Below are positions 44,101 to 53,562 of a DNA stretch of 64,000 nucleotides, piece after piece (position 1 is the stretch's first letter; each line of letters opens with the position of its first letter). The stretch comes from Fereydounia khargensis (lineage: Eukaryota; Basidiomycota; Ustilaginomycetes; Urocystidales; Fereydouniaceae). The notes under the pieces are model-generated. The model was not told the origin of the DNA. It saw nothing but the letters and a program-made list of their open reading frames with translations, and did no database searches. Both the position numbers and the translations under genes were made by a program. Location of the stretch: contig JAOCZO010000018.1 in NCBI GenBank assembly GCA_026413255.1, positions 186,001 to 250,000 of the forward strand, given 5' to 3'.

Positions 44101-44995
44101 GTCTACCTCGTCCTCGTCGTCGGCGGCGACAAAGCCGTCTAGTGCACCGGCACGGTTGGTGCGGCGGGTGCTGCGGGCAGCGGGCTTGTCGCTGTCGCTG
44201 TCGGAAGATTCTTGGATGGCTCCAAAGATGGGCTTGCTGACACGACCGCTACGTGTGCGTCGATTGGTGATGGGAACATGCTCTTCTTCGTCGTCGTTGT
44301 CATCCTGGGGCTCGTCAGCGTCTGCTTGGCGGTTGGCATCTTGCTGGTCTTGCTCTTGTTCCTCTGGCTCTGATTTTGGCTCGAACTGCGAGACGAACAA
44401 GGGGTGGAGATAGGAGATGAGCATGTTGGTACAGATGATTGTTGGTTGGTAGGGTTGGGGTGGGACAATGGTGTATGAAAGTGTGTCGAGGGGCGGATGC
44501 GGAAGTGTTACTCACGTCGTCAAAGTCAGTTGGCTCCTGATAGGAAGTGGGGCCGCTGTGTCTCCCGGAGCGGCGGGGCTCGCCGATGCCGGTGCCGCGC
44601 CCAGAGCTGCGAGTGGAGGGCATTTCCGTGGCGGGAAAGAGCTCGGAAGCGAGGGCGTCTGGGTCCGGGTCCGGGTCCGGGTCGGGCTGGACTTGTAGCT
44701 GTGCCTGTGCCTGTGCCTGTGCTGAGGGATCGAGGTCGTGAGTTTTGCGTGCAAGTTTGACTTTGAAAGTGGGCCGCCTGGCAGCTTGTGCTGGGTGATG
44801 GATGTCCGGAAGAGGAACAGGAATGGGAATGGGCTGGCCGTTCGAGTCAAAGTTGGGGACAAAGTCTTGGAGGAAGGAAGGGTCGTCAAAGTCAGCGCTG
44901 AGGTTGGGGTTGGGGTTGGGGTTGGGGTTGGGGTTGTCAAAGTGGTGGTAGCCGCCCTGCTGGTATGGAAATGGATAGTGCGGTCCGCCTGACAT
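40178..44995 (-). CDS. YTA7: AAA ATPase with bromodomain, Yta7/ATAD2
   Basis: Chromatin-bound hexameric ATPase acting on histone H3 and nucleosome density. Exons on the minus strand: 44995-44516, 44385-41563 and 41503-40178, all phase 0, giving 1542 residues. The acidic, basic-patch-rich N-terminal third (with Asn-Pro repeats and RSGR motifs) precedes AAA1: FDSVGGLDHHIQQLKEMV, Walker A GPPGTGKT, Walker B [29 protein letters not shown]. AAA2 is degenerate: GDVGMGQAAV has lost the GKT, and VIFIPGLVHW lacks the acidic pair, as in the Yta7 subfamily. Splicing joins REVW to DEYDLRDLTERFEW. The bromodomain-like part (TTLWTMNLEKMQKKLYYNGY, FLEDLAKIVHNAD) is separated from it by a long Ala/Glu-rich insert coding poly-Ala (about 41098-41130). 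Confidence 0.93.
44901..44937 (-). repeat. TTGGGG-type hexamer run inside the Yta7 first exon
   Basis: About five GGGTTG/GGGGTT units. They encode the Asn-Pro dipeptide repeat of the Yta7 N terminus and are not a telomere remnant. Confidence 0.85.
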
Positions 44996-45743
44996 GTAGA
45001 GGGAGATGTGGGCCGACTGTGCGGGCGGGCGGCCGATTGGTGGGAGGGAGCAAGTGGTATGGCAACAAGGTCGAGGTCGAGGTCGAGGTGGAAAGAAGAG
45101 AGAGTGTGTGAGTGTGAGCGAAGCGATTGGGCCGACTGACTGACTGACCGACTGACTGACCGACTGACTGACTGACTGACTGACTGACTGACAGCTGACG
45201 ACGCTGACAGCCAAACCTCACACGCGGATGCCGGAAAGAGCAATTCAACGCGCAGCAGATTCTAATTCGAATTCGAATTCCGATTTGAATCCAGTACCAT
45301 ACTGCGCCCTACACTATAGCTGCCGCCAGCAAGCAGGTGCAGACAGACACAGACAGGGCTCAGTTACAGTGACAGCGACGCGTCCCTTCGCCTCGCTGAC
45401 AGTAGTAGTCTGACCCTGTCGCCGCTCAGTCGCGCACGCGCTCCCTCAGCCTCGGCCTTAGCCACCGCAAAGCACACGAACGCAGCGCACCGCCAGCCCA
45501 GCGCAGCCCACACCCGACGCGTTGCAGACAGCGCGCAGCACAGCACAGCACAGCTCAGCTCAGAGACGAGACGGGACATTCTAGATTACGGCAACTGCAA
45601 CTGCAACTGTTCTGTTCTGTACTTGTGCTTGCTTGCTTGCTTGCTTTGCTGGCTTGTCAAGGTGATGTTGGTGTTGGTGTGTGGTAAAACTACAATACGA
45701 AACGCGAAACAAACACAATCTTGTTCAACGCCCACGCCCACGG
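44996..45743. other. Intergenic region with GACT repeats
   Basis: Upstream of Yta7. Contains a CTGACTGACTGAC run with CGAC variants (45131-45191) and other short repeats (GCTTGCTTGCTTGC at 45626-45645). No gene seen. Confidence 0.6.
45131..45191. repeat. GACT/GACC tetranucleotide run
   Basis: About 15 units, interrupted by GACC variants. Confidence 0.9.
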
Positions 45744-47096
45744 CTACTCGTCCGCCTGCGCAAACACCGACTCGGCCAGCGTCCACACCTTGACCGTCCC
45801 ATCGTCACCTGCGCTCGCCAGCATGTCAGACATGGCTCCGTGGCTCGACGGGTGAGCCGCGTCGCTCTCCGGCCCATTTAGGCTTGCAGGCGCCCACGCC
45901 ACGCAGTTGACGTCCGACACGCCGTGGGCCTGCTCCATGACGCCCACCAGTCTCGTCTCCACCTCCCCCCACGCTCCCGATCCCGATCCCGATCCCTCGG
46001 TCACCTCGAGCACGCAAATCTTGCCGTCCCCACCAGCCGTCGCGATTCGGCCCAGGTTGCCGCTCCGTGTCGAGGCCAAGTCCACGCCCCAAGAGACGCT
46101 GTAAATCGTGCGGTCGTGGTAGCCCTTGATCACCTTGACGCACACCCACTTTTCTCCCGCTCGCCCAGGCAGCTTACCCTGCGGCGTGTATCCGTACTTT
46201 TCGCACTCTTGCGCCGAGAAACGACGCCAGATCCGCACCGTCTTGTCGTCCGACGCCGAAGCGAGGTAGTTGCCACACGGCGAAAAGGAGAGCGACCATA
46301 CGGTAGACGTGTGGCCGGTGAGCGAGGCAAAGCAGAACCAGTCGTCCGAGGGATCGTCAATGTAGAGCTTGATGGCATCGTCGTAGGATGCCGAGGCGAG
46401 AATCTCGTCGCGCGGGTGCCATGCGACCACCTTGACGTCCTGCGAGTGCTCCATCAGTACGCTCAAGCACTCAAACTCGGCATCAGGCTGCACCTCCCAG
46501 ATCCAGACACTCTTGTCGCGGCTGCAGCTTGCGAGCACGCTGCCAGTGTGGCTGAATGCCACGCTCTTGCACTCGCTCTCGTGGCCCTCGAGCGTGCCAA
46601 TACAGTCCCACTCGGGCTCGTCGACCATGGCGCCGCCGTTGCTGAGTTGGATAGGCGCATCGGCATCGTAAATCTCGGTGATGGTCGCGCCGCCCCCGGC
46701 TGCCGAAGTGGAGGGCGGATCGGGGCGTTCAATGTCCTCAATGCGCTCCCAGATGCCGACAGTCGAGTCGAACGACGCAGTGGCTAGGGTGCGCCCGGTT
46801 GGGGACCAGGCTACCTGACGCACGGTCCGCTTGTGGCCAGTCGGGATGACCTCGCGCAAGTTGAACGAGGGCCGCTTGTCCTTCTTGCAGCTGGACGACG
46901 ACGACGAGGAGCAGCACGAGCGGAACGAGTAGGAATGGAGACGCACGTCCTTGTCTGTTGAGCACGAGGCGAGCGTGGGCATGCGTGGGTTCCAGGCCAG
47001 GTGCCAGGCGCGGTCAGAGTGGCCCTCGAGCTCGGCGAGCAGGTGGAGCTGGGGGCAGGGGCAGGGGCCGGGCTGCTGGTCTTGGCCCTGTGTCAT
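45744..47096 (-). CDS. CIA1: Cytosolic iron-sulfur assembly WD40 protein Cia1
   Basis: A 450-residue intronless seven-bladed WD40 protein of the CIA targeting complex, which delivers [4Fe-4S] clusters to cytosolic and nuclear apoproteins. The start is MTQGQDQQPGPC. Repeats follow in order: LEGHSDRAWHLAWNPRMPTLASCSTDKDVRLH, GHKRTVRQVAWSPTGRTLATASFDSTVGIW, LEGHESECKSVAFSHTGSVLASCSRDKSVWIW, then MEHSQDVKVVAWHP, LTGHTSTVWSLSFSPCGNYL, GYHDRTIYSVSWG and HGVSDVNCVAWAP. The spacing GHEN/GHES and KSVWIWE match Cia1/CIAO1. The insert RSCCSSSSSSSC is a lineage-specific low-complexity loop. It is transcribed in the same direction as Yta7 and ALG1. Confidence 0.92.
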   Translation of the reverse strand: MTQGQDQQPGPCPCPQLHLLAELEGHSDRAWHLAWNPRMPTLASCSTDKDVRLHSYSFRSCCSSSSSSSCKKDKRPSFNLREVIPTGHKRTVRQVAWSPTGRTLATASFDSTVGIWERIEDIERPDPPSTSAAGGGATITEIYDADAPIQLSNGGAMVDEPEWDCIGTLEGHESECKSVAFSHTGSVLASCSRDKSVWIWEVQPDAEFECLSVLMEHSQDVKVVAWHPRDEILASASYDDAIKLYIDDPSDDWFCFASLTGHTSTVWSLSFSPCGNYLASASDDKTVRIWRRFSAQECEKYGYTPQGKLPGRAGEKWVCVKVIKGYHDRTIYSVSWGVDLASTRSGNLGRIATAGGDGKICVLEVTEGSGSGSGAWGEVETRLVGVMEQAHGVSDVNCVAWAPASLNGPESDAAHPSSHGAMSDMLASAGDDGTVKVWTLAESVFAQADE

Positions 47097-47637
47097 GTCG
47101 AGGGAGAGAGAGAGAGAGAGAGAGAGAGGCGAGAATAGAATGAGATTGTTGAAAAGAAGAGATTGTCGTGCTTGGTTTGCAGTGATGGTGGTCCAGGCGG
47201 TTGGTGGTTGGTGGTTGGTGGTTGGTGGTTGATCGCCTACTTGTGGCGATGGACGTCAGAGTCAGTGCGGACGCACTCGCAGACGCACACACAACGCAGT
47301 GCAGTCGCAGTCTAAATGTGCTGACCAGTACTGTAACTTACGGTACCGAAAAAAAAAAAGAAAGAAAGGAGGTCGAATCAAGATGCAAGCAAGCAAACCT
47401 GCCCTGGGCAGTGGCAGTGACGCGTAATGTTTCTTTCTTCCAGAGAAGGAGACGCCTCTTCTCCGCCGAGCTCGAGCTGAATCACAGTGCAGCTGCAGCT
47501 GCAGGCACACGGCACCGTACGCAATCTGTCCCCACGCTTGTGCACACGCAAGCCACCACCGTCCCCCCTTCAACCACGAGACTTGTGCACGGGTGCTGTA
47601 ACTTATACAGTAGTTCTGCAATGTCATTGTGCTTGGT
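47097..47637. other. Intergenic spacer with TGGTGGT repeats and palindrome
   Basis: Holds a GAGA run (47101-47130), a GGTTGGTGGTT array (47205-47232) and the TACTGTAACTTACGGTAC site (47326-47348). No gene seen. Confidence 0.5.
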
Positions 47638-49821
47638 TCATGCTCCAGCATGCGACACCTGGATGTGCGGAATGTCCTGTCCCTCGCCTGTCGGCACTAG
47701 TTGGCCGAGCGTGGGCGTCTGACGTACACTCTTGCGGTGTCGGAGCCGCACACCACGTGTCACGTCCTTGTCCTGTGCGAAACCCTGATCAGCCACGGGC
47801 GCCTGGTCTTCTTCTCCGGCTACAGCCGACGCCGACGCCGACGCTGACGCTGACGCCGATGCCGACAGGTCCAGGCTCGAGCGCGGCGATGAGACGCAGC
47901 TCGAGTCGACTTGGTGCAGCAGCGGCATGGTCAATGTCGAATCGGAAAAGCTGAGCCGCCGTTCTTCGAGCAGAATCGGACGCACGACTGTCTTCCAGTT
48001 GCCCGCCCACGTCGCTGTGCGGCTCCGCTCGGCCTGTGGCGCCAGCAGCGGGCTGGGCAGCAGACTGAGAGCTGGGTTGGGGCTCAGTGGCGGTGTGTTG
48101 GCCATCGGCAGCGTGGACGCCGTCTCGAATGGGTTGACCATGCCCGCTCCGTGCACGAGCCAGTTTGGGCTCGGGTGGAGCGCGAGGAGCGACTCGAGTT
48201 GGCGCTCGAGCCCCTCTGCATCGCGAAAGATGACCCCGTTCCTGCCATCCTGCACCAGCTCAGACAGGCATGCAAAGTCAAGTGCGCAGACCGGTAGCCC
48301 ACAGCCCAGCATATCGACTACCTTCATCGGCAGATCCAGGCCAGACGAGCTTGTGTGCAGCGACACGCCCACGTCCGCTGAGCCCAGCAGCACGGGGTAG
48401 TCCTCCGTCTCGAGCCATGCCGTTCGGATCCGCACCCACTCCCACTTTTCCTCCTTCTCGAGCCGCGCAATCTCTCGCTCGTAGCTCGCCTTTAGCTCTC
48501 CCTTGCCCGTGACGACAATCAGCATCTTGGGCAGCCGCATCACTGGCTCGTTTGGCAGCGTCGCTGACCGCAGAGCGCCCAAACTCGGCCGTCGCCGTTC
48601 CTTGCTCGTGCGCGTCCCCTCTGCGTCGTATCCAAGCCGGTTGGAGCTCGACGCTGTGCAAGTGGGTGATGAGATGGACTCGATCGAATCGCCGTTGGGT
48701 GCGCGCTTGTGTGTCCACCCTGGGTGGTGCTCGTGCGCCTCTGCCGGCATCTGCATCTGCGTTTGCGTTTGGGTATTGGAGCCGGACTCGGACTCGGACT
48801 TGGCATCGGCAGCAAGCTGGCGTGCACGGCGTTCGTAGAGGCGGGCCGCGTGAAGGAGCAGGCCAAAGTCCTCGTCTGCGGTCCAGCTGGTGCTGCTCAG
48901 CACGAGGGCAGGTCGATCGTCGCGGGGTTGCGCATACCCGGTGTCGCTGCTGTCGCTCCTGTCCGGCGACGACGGGTGCTTGGCGAGGCGGGTGAACGGT
49001 GTCGAGCCCGGGATGGCATAAGTAGGAACAAAGTCGCCGAGCGGTGGAGAGAGGGTCGGAGCGAGCCTGCACATGAGCTGGTGTGTCTCTAGCGTGGATG
49101 CACGGTGGAAATGGGCGGGTGGTCTGTCGTACAGGACACTCTTGATGCCAGACAAGTTCCACTTGCGATCAAGATGGTTCATCATGGCACGTGTGACAAA
49201 AAGGTGCGCGAAAGCACGGCGGCCCGTGATTCGTTCAAGCCTTTCGGCCAGGCGTACGAGAAAGCTATTGTGACCCATACGGAGAGCAAGGATGGTGTGA
49301 CCGAGGTTGTGCCAGTCAATGATGAGCTTGCTTCCAAGCAGAGCACATACGAGACGGACAACAAAGAGGGTAGGAAGCGCAGGTGGTGTCTGGACGAGTA
49401 CGAGTTCCGGCGGTGGCTGGACGGCGGCGGCAAGTTGCCAGAAGAGGGAGATGCTCTGGAGAGCTACCTTGAAGGGGGCGACGAGTGCGAATGCGGCACG
49501 GGGCAAGCGAGCGATAAAGGCGGGAGGTGTGCGAAGGTGATGGTGCTTGATAGATGCTCTCCGCAGAGCTGGTGGTGGTGCGGTACCGCGGTATCCGACG
49601 ACGGCGACTTTCCAGCCTTCGTTGGCGAGACTCTCGACATGGTAGCACATGCGTGGACTGCGGCCAATGTCACCAAGCACGACGACGGCCGCTGACCGAC
49701 CGAGACTCGCCTTGGACGTGGTTGAAGGCGCTCGGTAGAGCGTGATGTATAGGATAAAAAAGAGGAGCCCGATAAGGAAAACAAGCGTGGAGCAGAACAA
49801 CAAGAGCACTGGGACGAGCAT
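47638..49821 (-). CDS. ALG1: Chitobiosyldiphosphodolichol beta-mannosyltransferase Alg1
   Basis: GT33-family ER membrane enzyme adding the first mannose to the dolichol-linked oligosaccharide during N-glycosylation. A 727-residue intronless frame; the start MLVPVLLLFCS was chosen because it opens directly into the N-terminal signal-anchor helix. Conserved blocks: AVVVLGDIGRSPRMCYHVESLANEG, LVLVQTPPALPTL, KLIIDWHNLGHTILAL, SVLYDRPPAHFH, LVLSSTSWTADEDFGLLLHA, VVTGKGELKASYE and SADVGVSLHTSSSGLDLPMKVVDMLGCGLPV. It is longer than yeast Alg1 (449 residues) by a low-complexity insert of about 100 residues between the first catalytic block and the TGKGE block, and by a Ser/Thr-rich C-terminal extension (about 130 residues). 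Confidence 0.95.
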   Translation of the reverse strand: MLVPVLLLFCSTLVFLIGLLFFILYITLYRAPSTTSKASLGRSAAVVVLGDIGRSPRMCYHVESLANEGWKVAVVGYRGTAPPPALRRASIKHHHLRTPPAFIARLPRAAFALVAPFKVALQSISLFWQLAAAVQPPPELVLVQTPPALPTLFVVRLVCALLGSKLIIDWHNLGHTILALRMGHNSFLVRLAERLERITGRRAFAHLFVTRAMMNHLDRKWNLSGIKSVLYDRPPAHFHRASTLETHQLMCRLAPTLSPPLGDFVPTYAIPGSTPFTRLAKHPSSPDRSDSSDTGYAQPRDDRPALVLSSTSWTADEDFGLLLHAARLYERRARQLAADAKSESESGSNTQTQTQMQMPAEAHEHHPGWTHKRAPNGDSIESISSPTCTASSSNRLGYDAEGTRTSKERRRPSLGALRSATLPNEPVMRLPKMLIVVTGKGELKASYEREIARLEKEEKWEWVRIRTAWLETEDYPVLLGSADVGVSLHTSSSGLDLPMKVVDMLGCGLPVCALDFACLSELVQDGRNGVIFRDAEGLERQLESLLALHPSPNWLVHGAGMVNPFETASTLPMANTPPLSPNPALSLLPSPLLAPQAERSRTATWAGNWKTVVRPILLEERRLSFSDSTLTMPLLHQVDSSCVSSPRSSLDLSASASASASASASAVAGEEDQAPVADQGFAQDKDVTRGVRLRHRKSVRQTPTLGQLVPTGEGQDIPHIQVSHAGA

Positions 49822-50220
49822 GATGGGCCGGAAGCCAGATACCAGATGCCAGGATGCCAGGATGCCAGGATGCCAGATGCGTAAGGAATGTGTCAGCGAA
49901 TGTTGAAAAAAGCCATGGCCAGTTCGGGTATCGGAGGAGGGCAATTGAGCTGACGGTGGTGTTGGTGTGTTGATGTGTTGGTGTTGGAGGGAAGAGAATA
50001 GTGCCAGAAGACGAGAGACGCGCGCCGGAAGACGGAAATTCGAGCTGTGGAGCGCCAAGAGAAGACCTGCCGAGAACTGAGAAGTGCGGGGCCGAAGTCG
50101 ACTTGGAGTTGGCAGAGTCCGAGTCGAGCGCTCCGTCCAAGGAGGCTCAGTCCAACAAGGCTCAGTTGCAAAACTCGAAAGCGCGTGTCCTTGTCCAAAC
50201 CACACCACACCAACAGTAAA
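49822..50220. other. Divergent promoter of ALG1 and prefoldin subunit 4
   Basis: 399 nt, with a CCAGGATG direct repeat (49850-49873) near the ALG1 start. No other structure seen. Confidence 0.5.
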
Positions 50221-50681
50221 ATGCGCATGCTATCCGAGCAAGACCAGAACGACGTCGAGGTGTCCTGGGCAGACCAGGAGGCGATCAACACCTTCTCACG
50301 CCTCAACAACACCTATTCGGATGTGGAGCACGATCTTGCCCAGCAGCGCGAGGCCAAGGAGGCGCTCGACGACCTCGCCATGGAACTCGAGCTCGCAGAC
50401 CAAGACGAGCCCGTGCTCTACCGCATTGCCGACTCGTTCCTATCCCTCCCACACCAAGAGGCCATGCAGCGCCTAGAGGCCGATCAGAAGGCCGCAGACG
50501 AGCAGATCGACCGCCTCAAGCACAAGCTGGACGAGTACGAGGAGAGCATGAAGCGCCTCAAGGCCAAGTTGTATGCCAAGTTTGGGGATAATATCAGTGA
50601 GTTGCCATTTCCTGCTTTCTGCTGCGGCACATTACATTACTGATCGTCATGGTACTGTAAACAGACCTCGAACGAGACTAA
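50221..50681 (+). CDS. GIM3: Prefoldin subunit 4 (Gim3)
   Basis: Beta-type subunit of the hexameric co-chaperone that delivers nascent actin and tubulin to TRiC/CCT. Exons: 50221-50596 and 50665-50681, joined at phase 1, giving 130 residues. The start MRMLSEQDQNDVEVSWADQE precedes coiled-coil segments (INTFSRLNNTYSDVEHDLAQ and DRLKHKLDEYEESMKRLKAK). The LYAKFGDNI plus NLERD ending appears only after splicing and matches the family's C terminus. The gene is convergent with the PLC gene (59 nt apart). Confidence 0.96.
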
Positions 50682-50740
50682 AGGCAAACAAACAAGACGT
50701 AATCAAGATAAAAAAAAAAAAAAAAAAAAAAGAAAACATT

Positions 50741-52018
50741 TTAAAAGTTGGCCTCTATCAAAACCGGCACGAGCTGCTCAGGCGTCTCAAAGTAATCGAG
50801 TGCAAAGATGGCCATCAGCCCACGATTCTCCTTCTCGGCAGCGGTAGCGGTAATTCTGCTCACGACAAAGTCAAGCAGACGCGAGTTGAGGCCACGCACG
50901 CTGGCGCACTGGACAAACTGGGCATCCTGTCTAAAGCCCTGCGCGACAAAGGGGGGCAGTGCGAGTGGGAACGAGCTGGCGTTGCAGCAATTGAGTCCCA
51001 GTGTGGATGGGTCTCTGCCACTCGAGTTGCAGAGCGCCTGGATTAGACCGAGCTTGGCATCGAGGTTGGCGAGCGAGCGGATGTCGTACCAGTCCTGCGT
51101 CTCGACGTGTTGGCCAGAGGGGAGCGTGTAGTGGAACAGCTCGCGCCTGCTGTTGGGCCAGATGGGTGGGTGGATGCCACCCGGCTGCTCAGTGCTCCGA
51201 CCAAACCGGCTTAGCATGACAATCTTGCCTCTACACTCTTTGAGCGTCGGTACGCGTGGGTCGAGGAACCACCGCGACTTGTTTGGATACACGTGCCGCT
51301 CGAGCACGAGCTCTTTAAAGTTGGGCAGGTCGTTCTCCTGCTTGACTGACATGATGACCGTCTCGCTCGGGTGGGCGGCGAGAAAGGCGTATGTCTGTTG
51401 CAGGATAGCCTCAAAGTCGGTTCGCTGGTCCGTGATGCCATGGTAGGCCAGCAGACGCGTGTGTCCAGCCTGGCCCTTGACCGAGAGGCGGATGTCGAGG
51501 TAGCGTATACCGCGTTCGAGCTGGCTGGCTATGCTGGACGAGCTCGACTGGCAGGTCGAGATGGGCCAGCCAAACAGTGCGGCTGACTCGTGCGTGCCCG
51601 GTATGCACAGGGCTGCGAGCGACACGTTGCCTGGCAGACAAGAGAGCCATGTGCGTGTGTCTCGCTTGGGGAGGAGCAGGATGTGCTCGCCGTTGGTCGT
51701 CTGGACGGTGACAAGGTTTGCGCGGTCCGTTTGCGTCACGAGCTCGTCTTGGTCGGCTGATGCTGCCACAGAGAGACGGGTAAAGCTCTTGGCATCTACG
51801 CTGGTGGGCTGTGAGGAGGGTGGAGTGAGTGTGATCTGCGAGCTGGTCCAGTTGTGCACTACCACGGTCACGGTCACGGCGCGGGCTCGGGCTGGGGCTG
51901 GGGCTGGGGCTGGCGCAGAGTCTGTCGAGGAGGGAGGGGTTTTCATTGTCGCGGGTGTGGACGTGGACGACGGCACGTGTGATGGTGTTGCATTGGACCT
52001 AACTTGACTTGGAATCAT
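50741..52018 (-). CDS. PI-PLC X-domain (PLC-like phosphodiesterase) protein
   Basis: A 425-residue intronless protein resembling bacterial-type phosphatidylinositol-specific phospholipase C. The N-terminal 110 residues are Ala/Pro/Thr-rich followed by a beta-rich accessory segment (VTVTVVVHNWTSSQITLTP). The catalytic region (about 125-400) shows ALCIPGTHESAALF with the first catalytic His, a region GIRYLDIRL, LLAYHGITDQ with the second His, and SETVIMSVKQEN. No signal peptide or GPI signal is obvious, so it may be cytosolic. Substrate is not decided by the sequence; fungal members often lack a demonstrated lipase activity. Confidence 0.9.
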   Translation of the reverse strand: MIPSQVRSNATPSHVPSSTSTPATMKTPPSSTDSAPAPAPAPARARAVTVTVVVHNWTSSQITLTPPSSQPTSVDAKSFTRLSVAASADQDELVTQTDRANLVTVQTTNGEHILLLPKRDTRTWLSCLPGNVSLAALCIPGTHESAALFGWPISTCQSSSSSIASQLERGIRYLDIRLSVKGQAGHTRLLAYHGITDQRTDFEAILQQTYAFLAAHPSETVIMSVKQENDLPNFKELVLERHVYPNKSRWFLDPRVPTLKECRGKIVMLSRFGRSTEQPGGIHPPIWPNSRRELFHYTLPSGQHVETQDWYDIRSLANLDAKLGLIQALCNSSGRDPSTLGLNCCNASSFPLALPPFVAQGFRQDAQFVQCASVRGLNSRLLDFVVSRITATAAEKENRGLMAIFALDYFETPEQLVPVLIEANF

Positions 52019-52500
52019 ACGAGGCAGGGCCCCCTCTGAACTAGACTACTGTGGCATGATAGGCCGAGTGCCAAGGCGAGAGAGAGTGCGTTCCCGTCCC
52101 TGTCCTTGCACTCTCGGCATCCAAGTGCGGTAACTAATAAGTACTGTAAGTTATATACTGTACTGTACAATACTGTATGCGTGTGGAGGGCGGCGGAACC
52201 GGATTGGATTGGATTGGATTGGATGCTCCCCTCTCGTGCGAGACAAGACGCGTCAGCAAAGCGACACACGATGGGAACCGATTCGCATTTCCATTCGCAT
52301 TCGCATTCGATCCAGATGCACACACGAGCCCACCACCACCATCACCAAGCACGACACGACACGACGCAATGTAAGATACCCGGTCGTTTCGGCTTGTTGC
52401 ACATAACGCTGCGCACTGCTGACCAATGCTCTGCTCTGCTCTGCTCTGCTCTGCTCTGTTGCGTCACTTTAGGACGGGTACGAAAGCGCGCTCTACGCCG
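52019..52500. other. Divergent promoter region of the PLC gene and IES6
   Basis: Contains a dense palindrome block of ACTGTA and TACAGT halves (52139-52178), a GGATT pentamer run (52199-52223), a CATTCG run (52280-52310) and a CTGCT run (52430-52458) about 45 nt before the IES6 ATG. Confidence 0.6.
52139..52178. promoter_or_regulatory. Dense TACTGTA palindrome block
   Basis: Five ACTGTA/ATACTGT half-sites in 40 nt, between divergent genes. Confidence 0.45.
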
Positions 52501-53266
52501 ATGAGTGTCGCCGCCTCGGCCACGTCGACGCCCGCGCCGCCCACGCTCGCCGAGCAGCTGTCTATCGTCTCGCTCCCGCGCCCGTACAAGGCGCCCGAGT
52601 TTTCCGCGCGCATGGCCCGGATCTCGTCCAACCTGTCGCGACGCAACAAGTCGCTCAAGCAGATCCTCATCACCGAGCGCGAGGCGGGCCTCCGCTCCTC
52701 CGGCCTCGGCCTCGGTAGGCGCAAAGCCGCGCCCGCCAACAAGGCCGCCAGACTCACCGGCGCCGCCGCAAAGGCATTTGCCCGCAGAGAGCAACGCGAG
52801 CGCAAGCTCAGGCTCGAGATCGATACCCCCGACCACGCCCCCAGCCCCACCCCGGCTCCCCCCACACCCGTACTCGACGACGAGACCGAGGCCAACACCG
52901 CCGAACAGACTCCAGCCCCAGAACCGGAACCGGAACCGGAACCGGAACCGGAACCCCAACACCCCGCAAAGCCGAAACGCTACGTTCCTACTTGTAAGCC
53001 AAGCTTGACCGAGATCCCCCTTTTCCCACGTGCCCCCTCTCCTGACCCCAGCACCACTCTTGACAGACGCTTCCGTCGAGGCTCCACCCAGTCTCCGTCC
53101 ACGCAAAAAGTACTGCGACGTCACCGGCCTCATTGCGCCCTACACCGATCCCAAGTCCCGCCTCCGCTACCACAGCGTCGAAGTGTACGAGATCATCAAG
53201 CAGTTTGGTCCCGGTGTCGATAACGCCTATCTCTCACTCCGAGGTGATGCAACCGAGATCAAGTAA
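52501..53266 (+). CDS. IES6: INO80 complex subunit 6 (Ies6) with YL1 C-terminal domain
   Basis: A 230-residue subunit of the INO80 chromatin remodeller. Exons: 52501-52993 and 53067-53266 joined at phase 1. The conserved N-terminal part is LPRPYKAPEFSARMARISSN and NKSLKQILITERE; the YL1_C zinc-free domain (about 170-225) reads RPRKKYCDVTGLIAPYTDPK, SRLRYHSVEVYEIIKQF and VDNAYLSLRGD. A Glu-Pro repeat (coded 52918-52955) and an Ala-rich linker separate the two. YL1/Vps72 shares the C-terminal domain but is larger, so Ies6 is preferred. Confidence 0.93.
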
Positions 53267-53562
53267 AGCACACACACCTCTCTCTCCCCCCTATTCCCCC
53301 GTCCTGTACTTGTATCCATATCCAACCAATCCAGCTAAACAGACGAGACCATGTCCATTTCGGGCGGCTTGGTAATGTATCTGTACTGTACAAATGAGTG
53401 TGTGTGTTCATGTCGGATAGCATCCAGACATGATTGCCCCGTCTGCTACAAAGTCGGAAAACAAGCCAGAGAGAAAGAGCGAATGAAAAAGTCTAGGTAC
53501 TGTATTGCGCTTGCCTTCGCACAGAGAGTAAGAAAATCGGCATAGTGCCAGCCCGCATCAGC
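53267..53562. other. Short convergent spacer with TGTACTGTAC palindrome
   Basis: CTGTACTGTAC at 53381-53391. Otherwise no feature. Confidence 0.45.

Noticed and set aside
44901-44937. TTGGGG repeat resembling a telomere
   Set aside because: Lies in the Yta7 first exon and encodes Asn-Pro repeats in frame.
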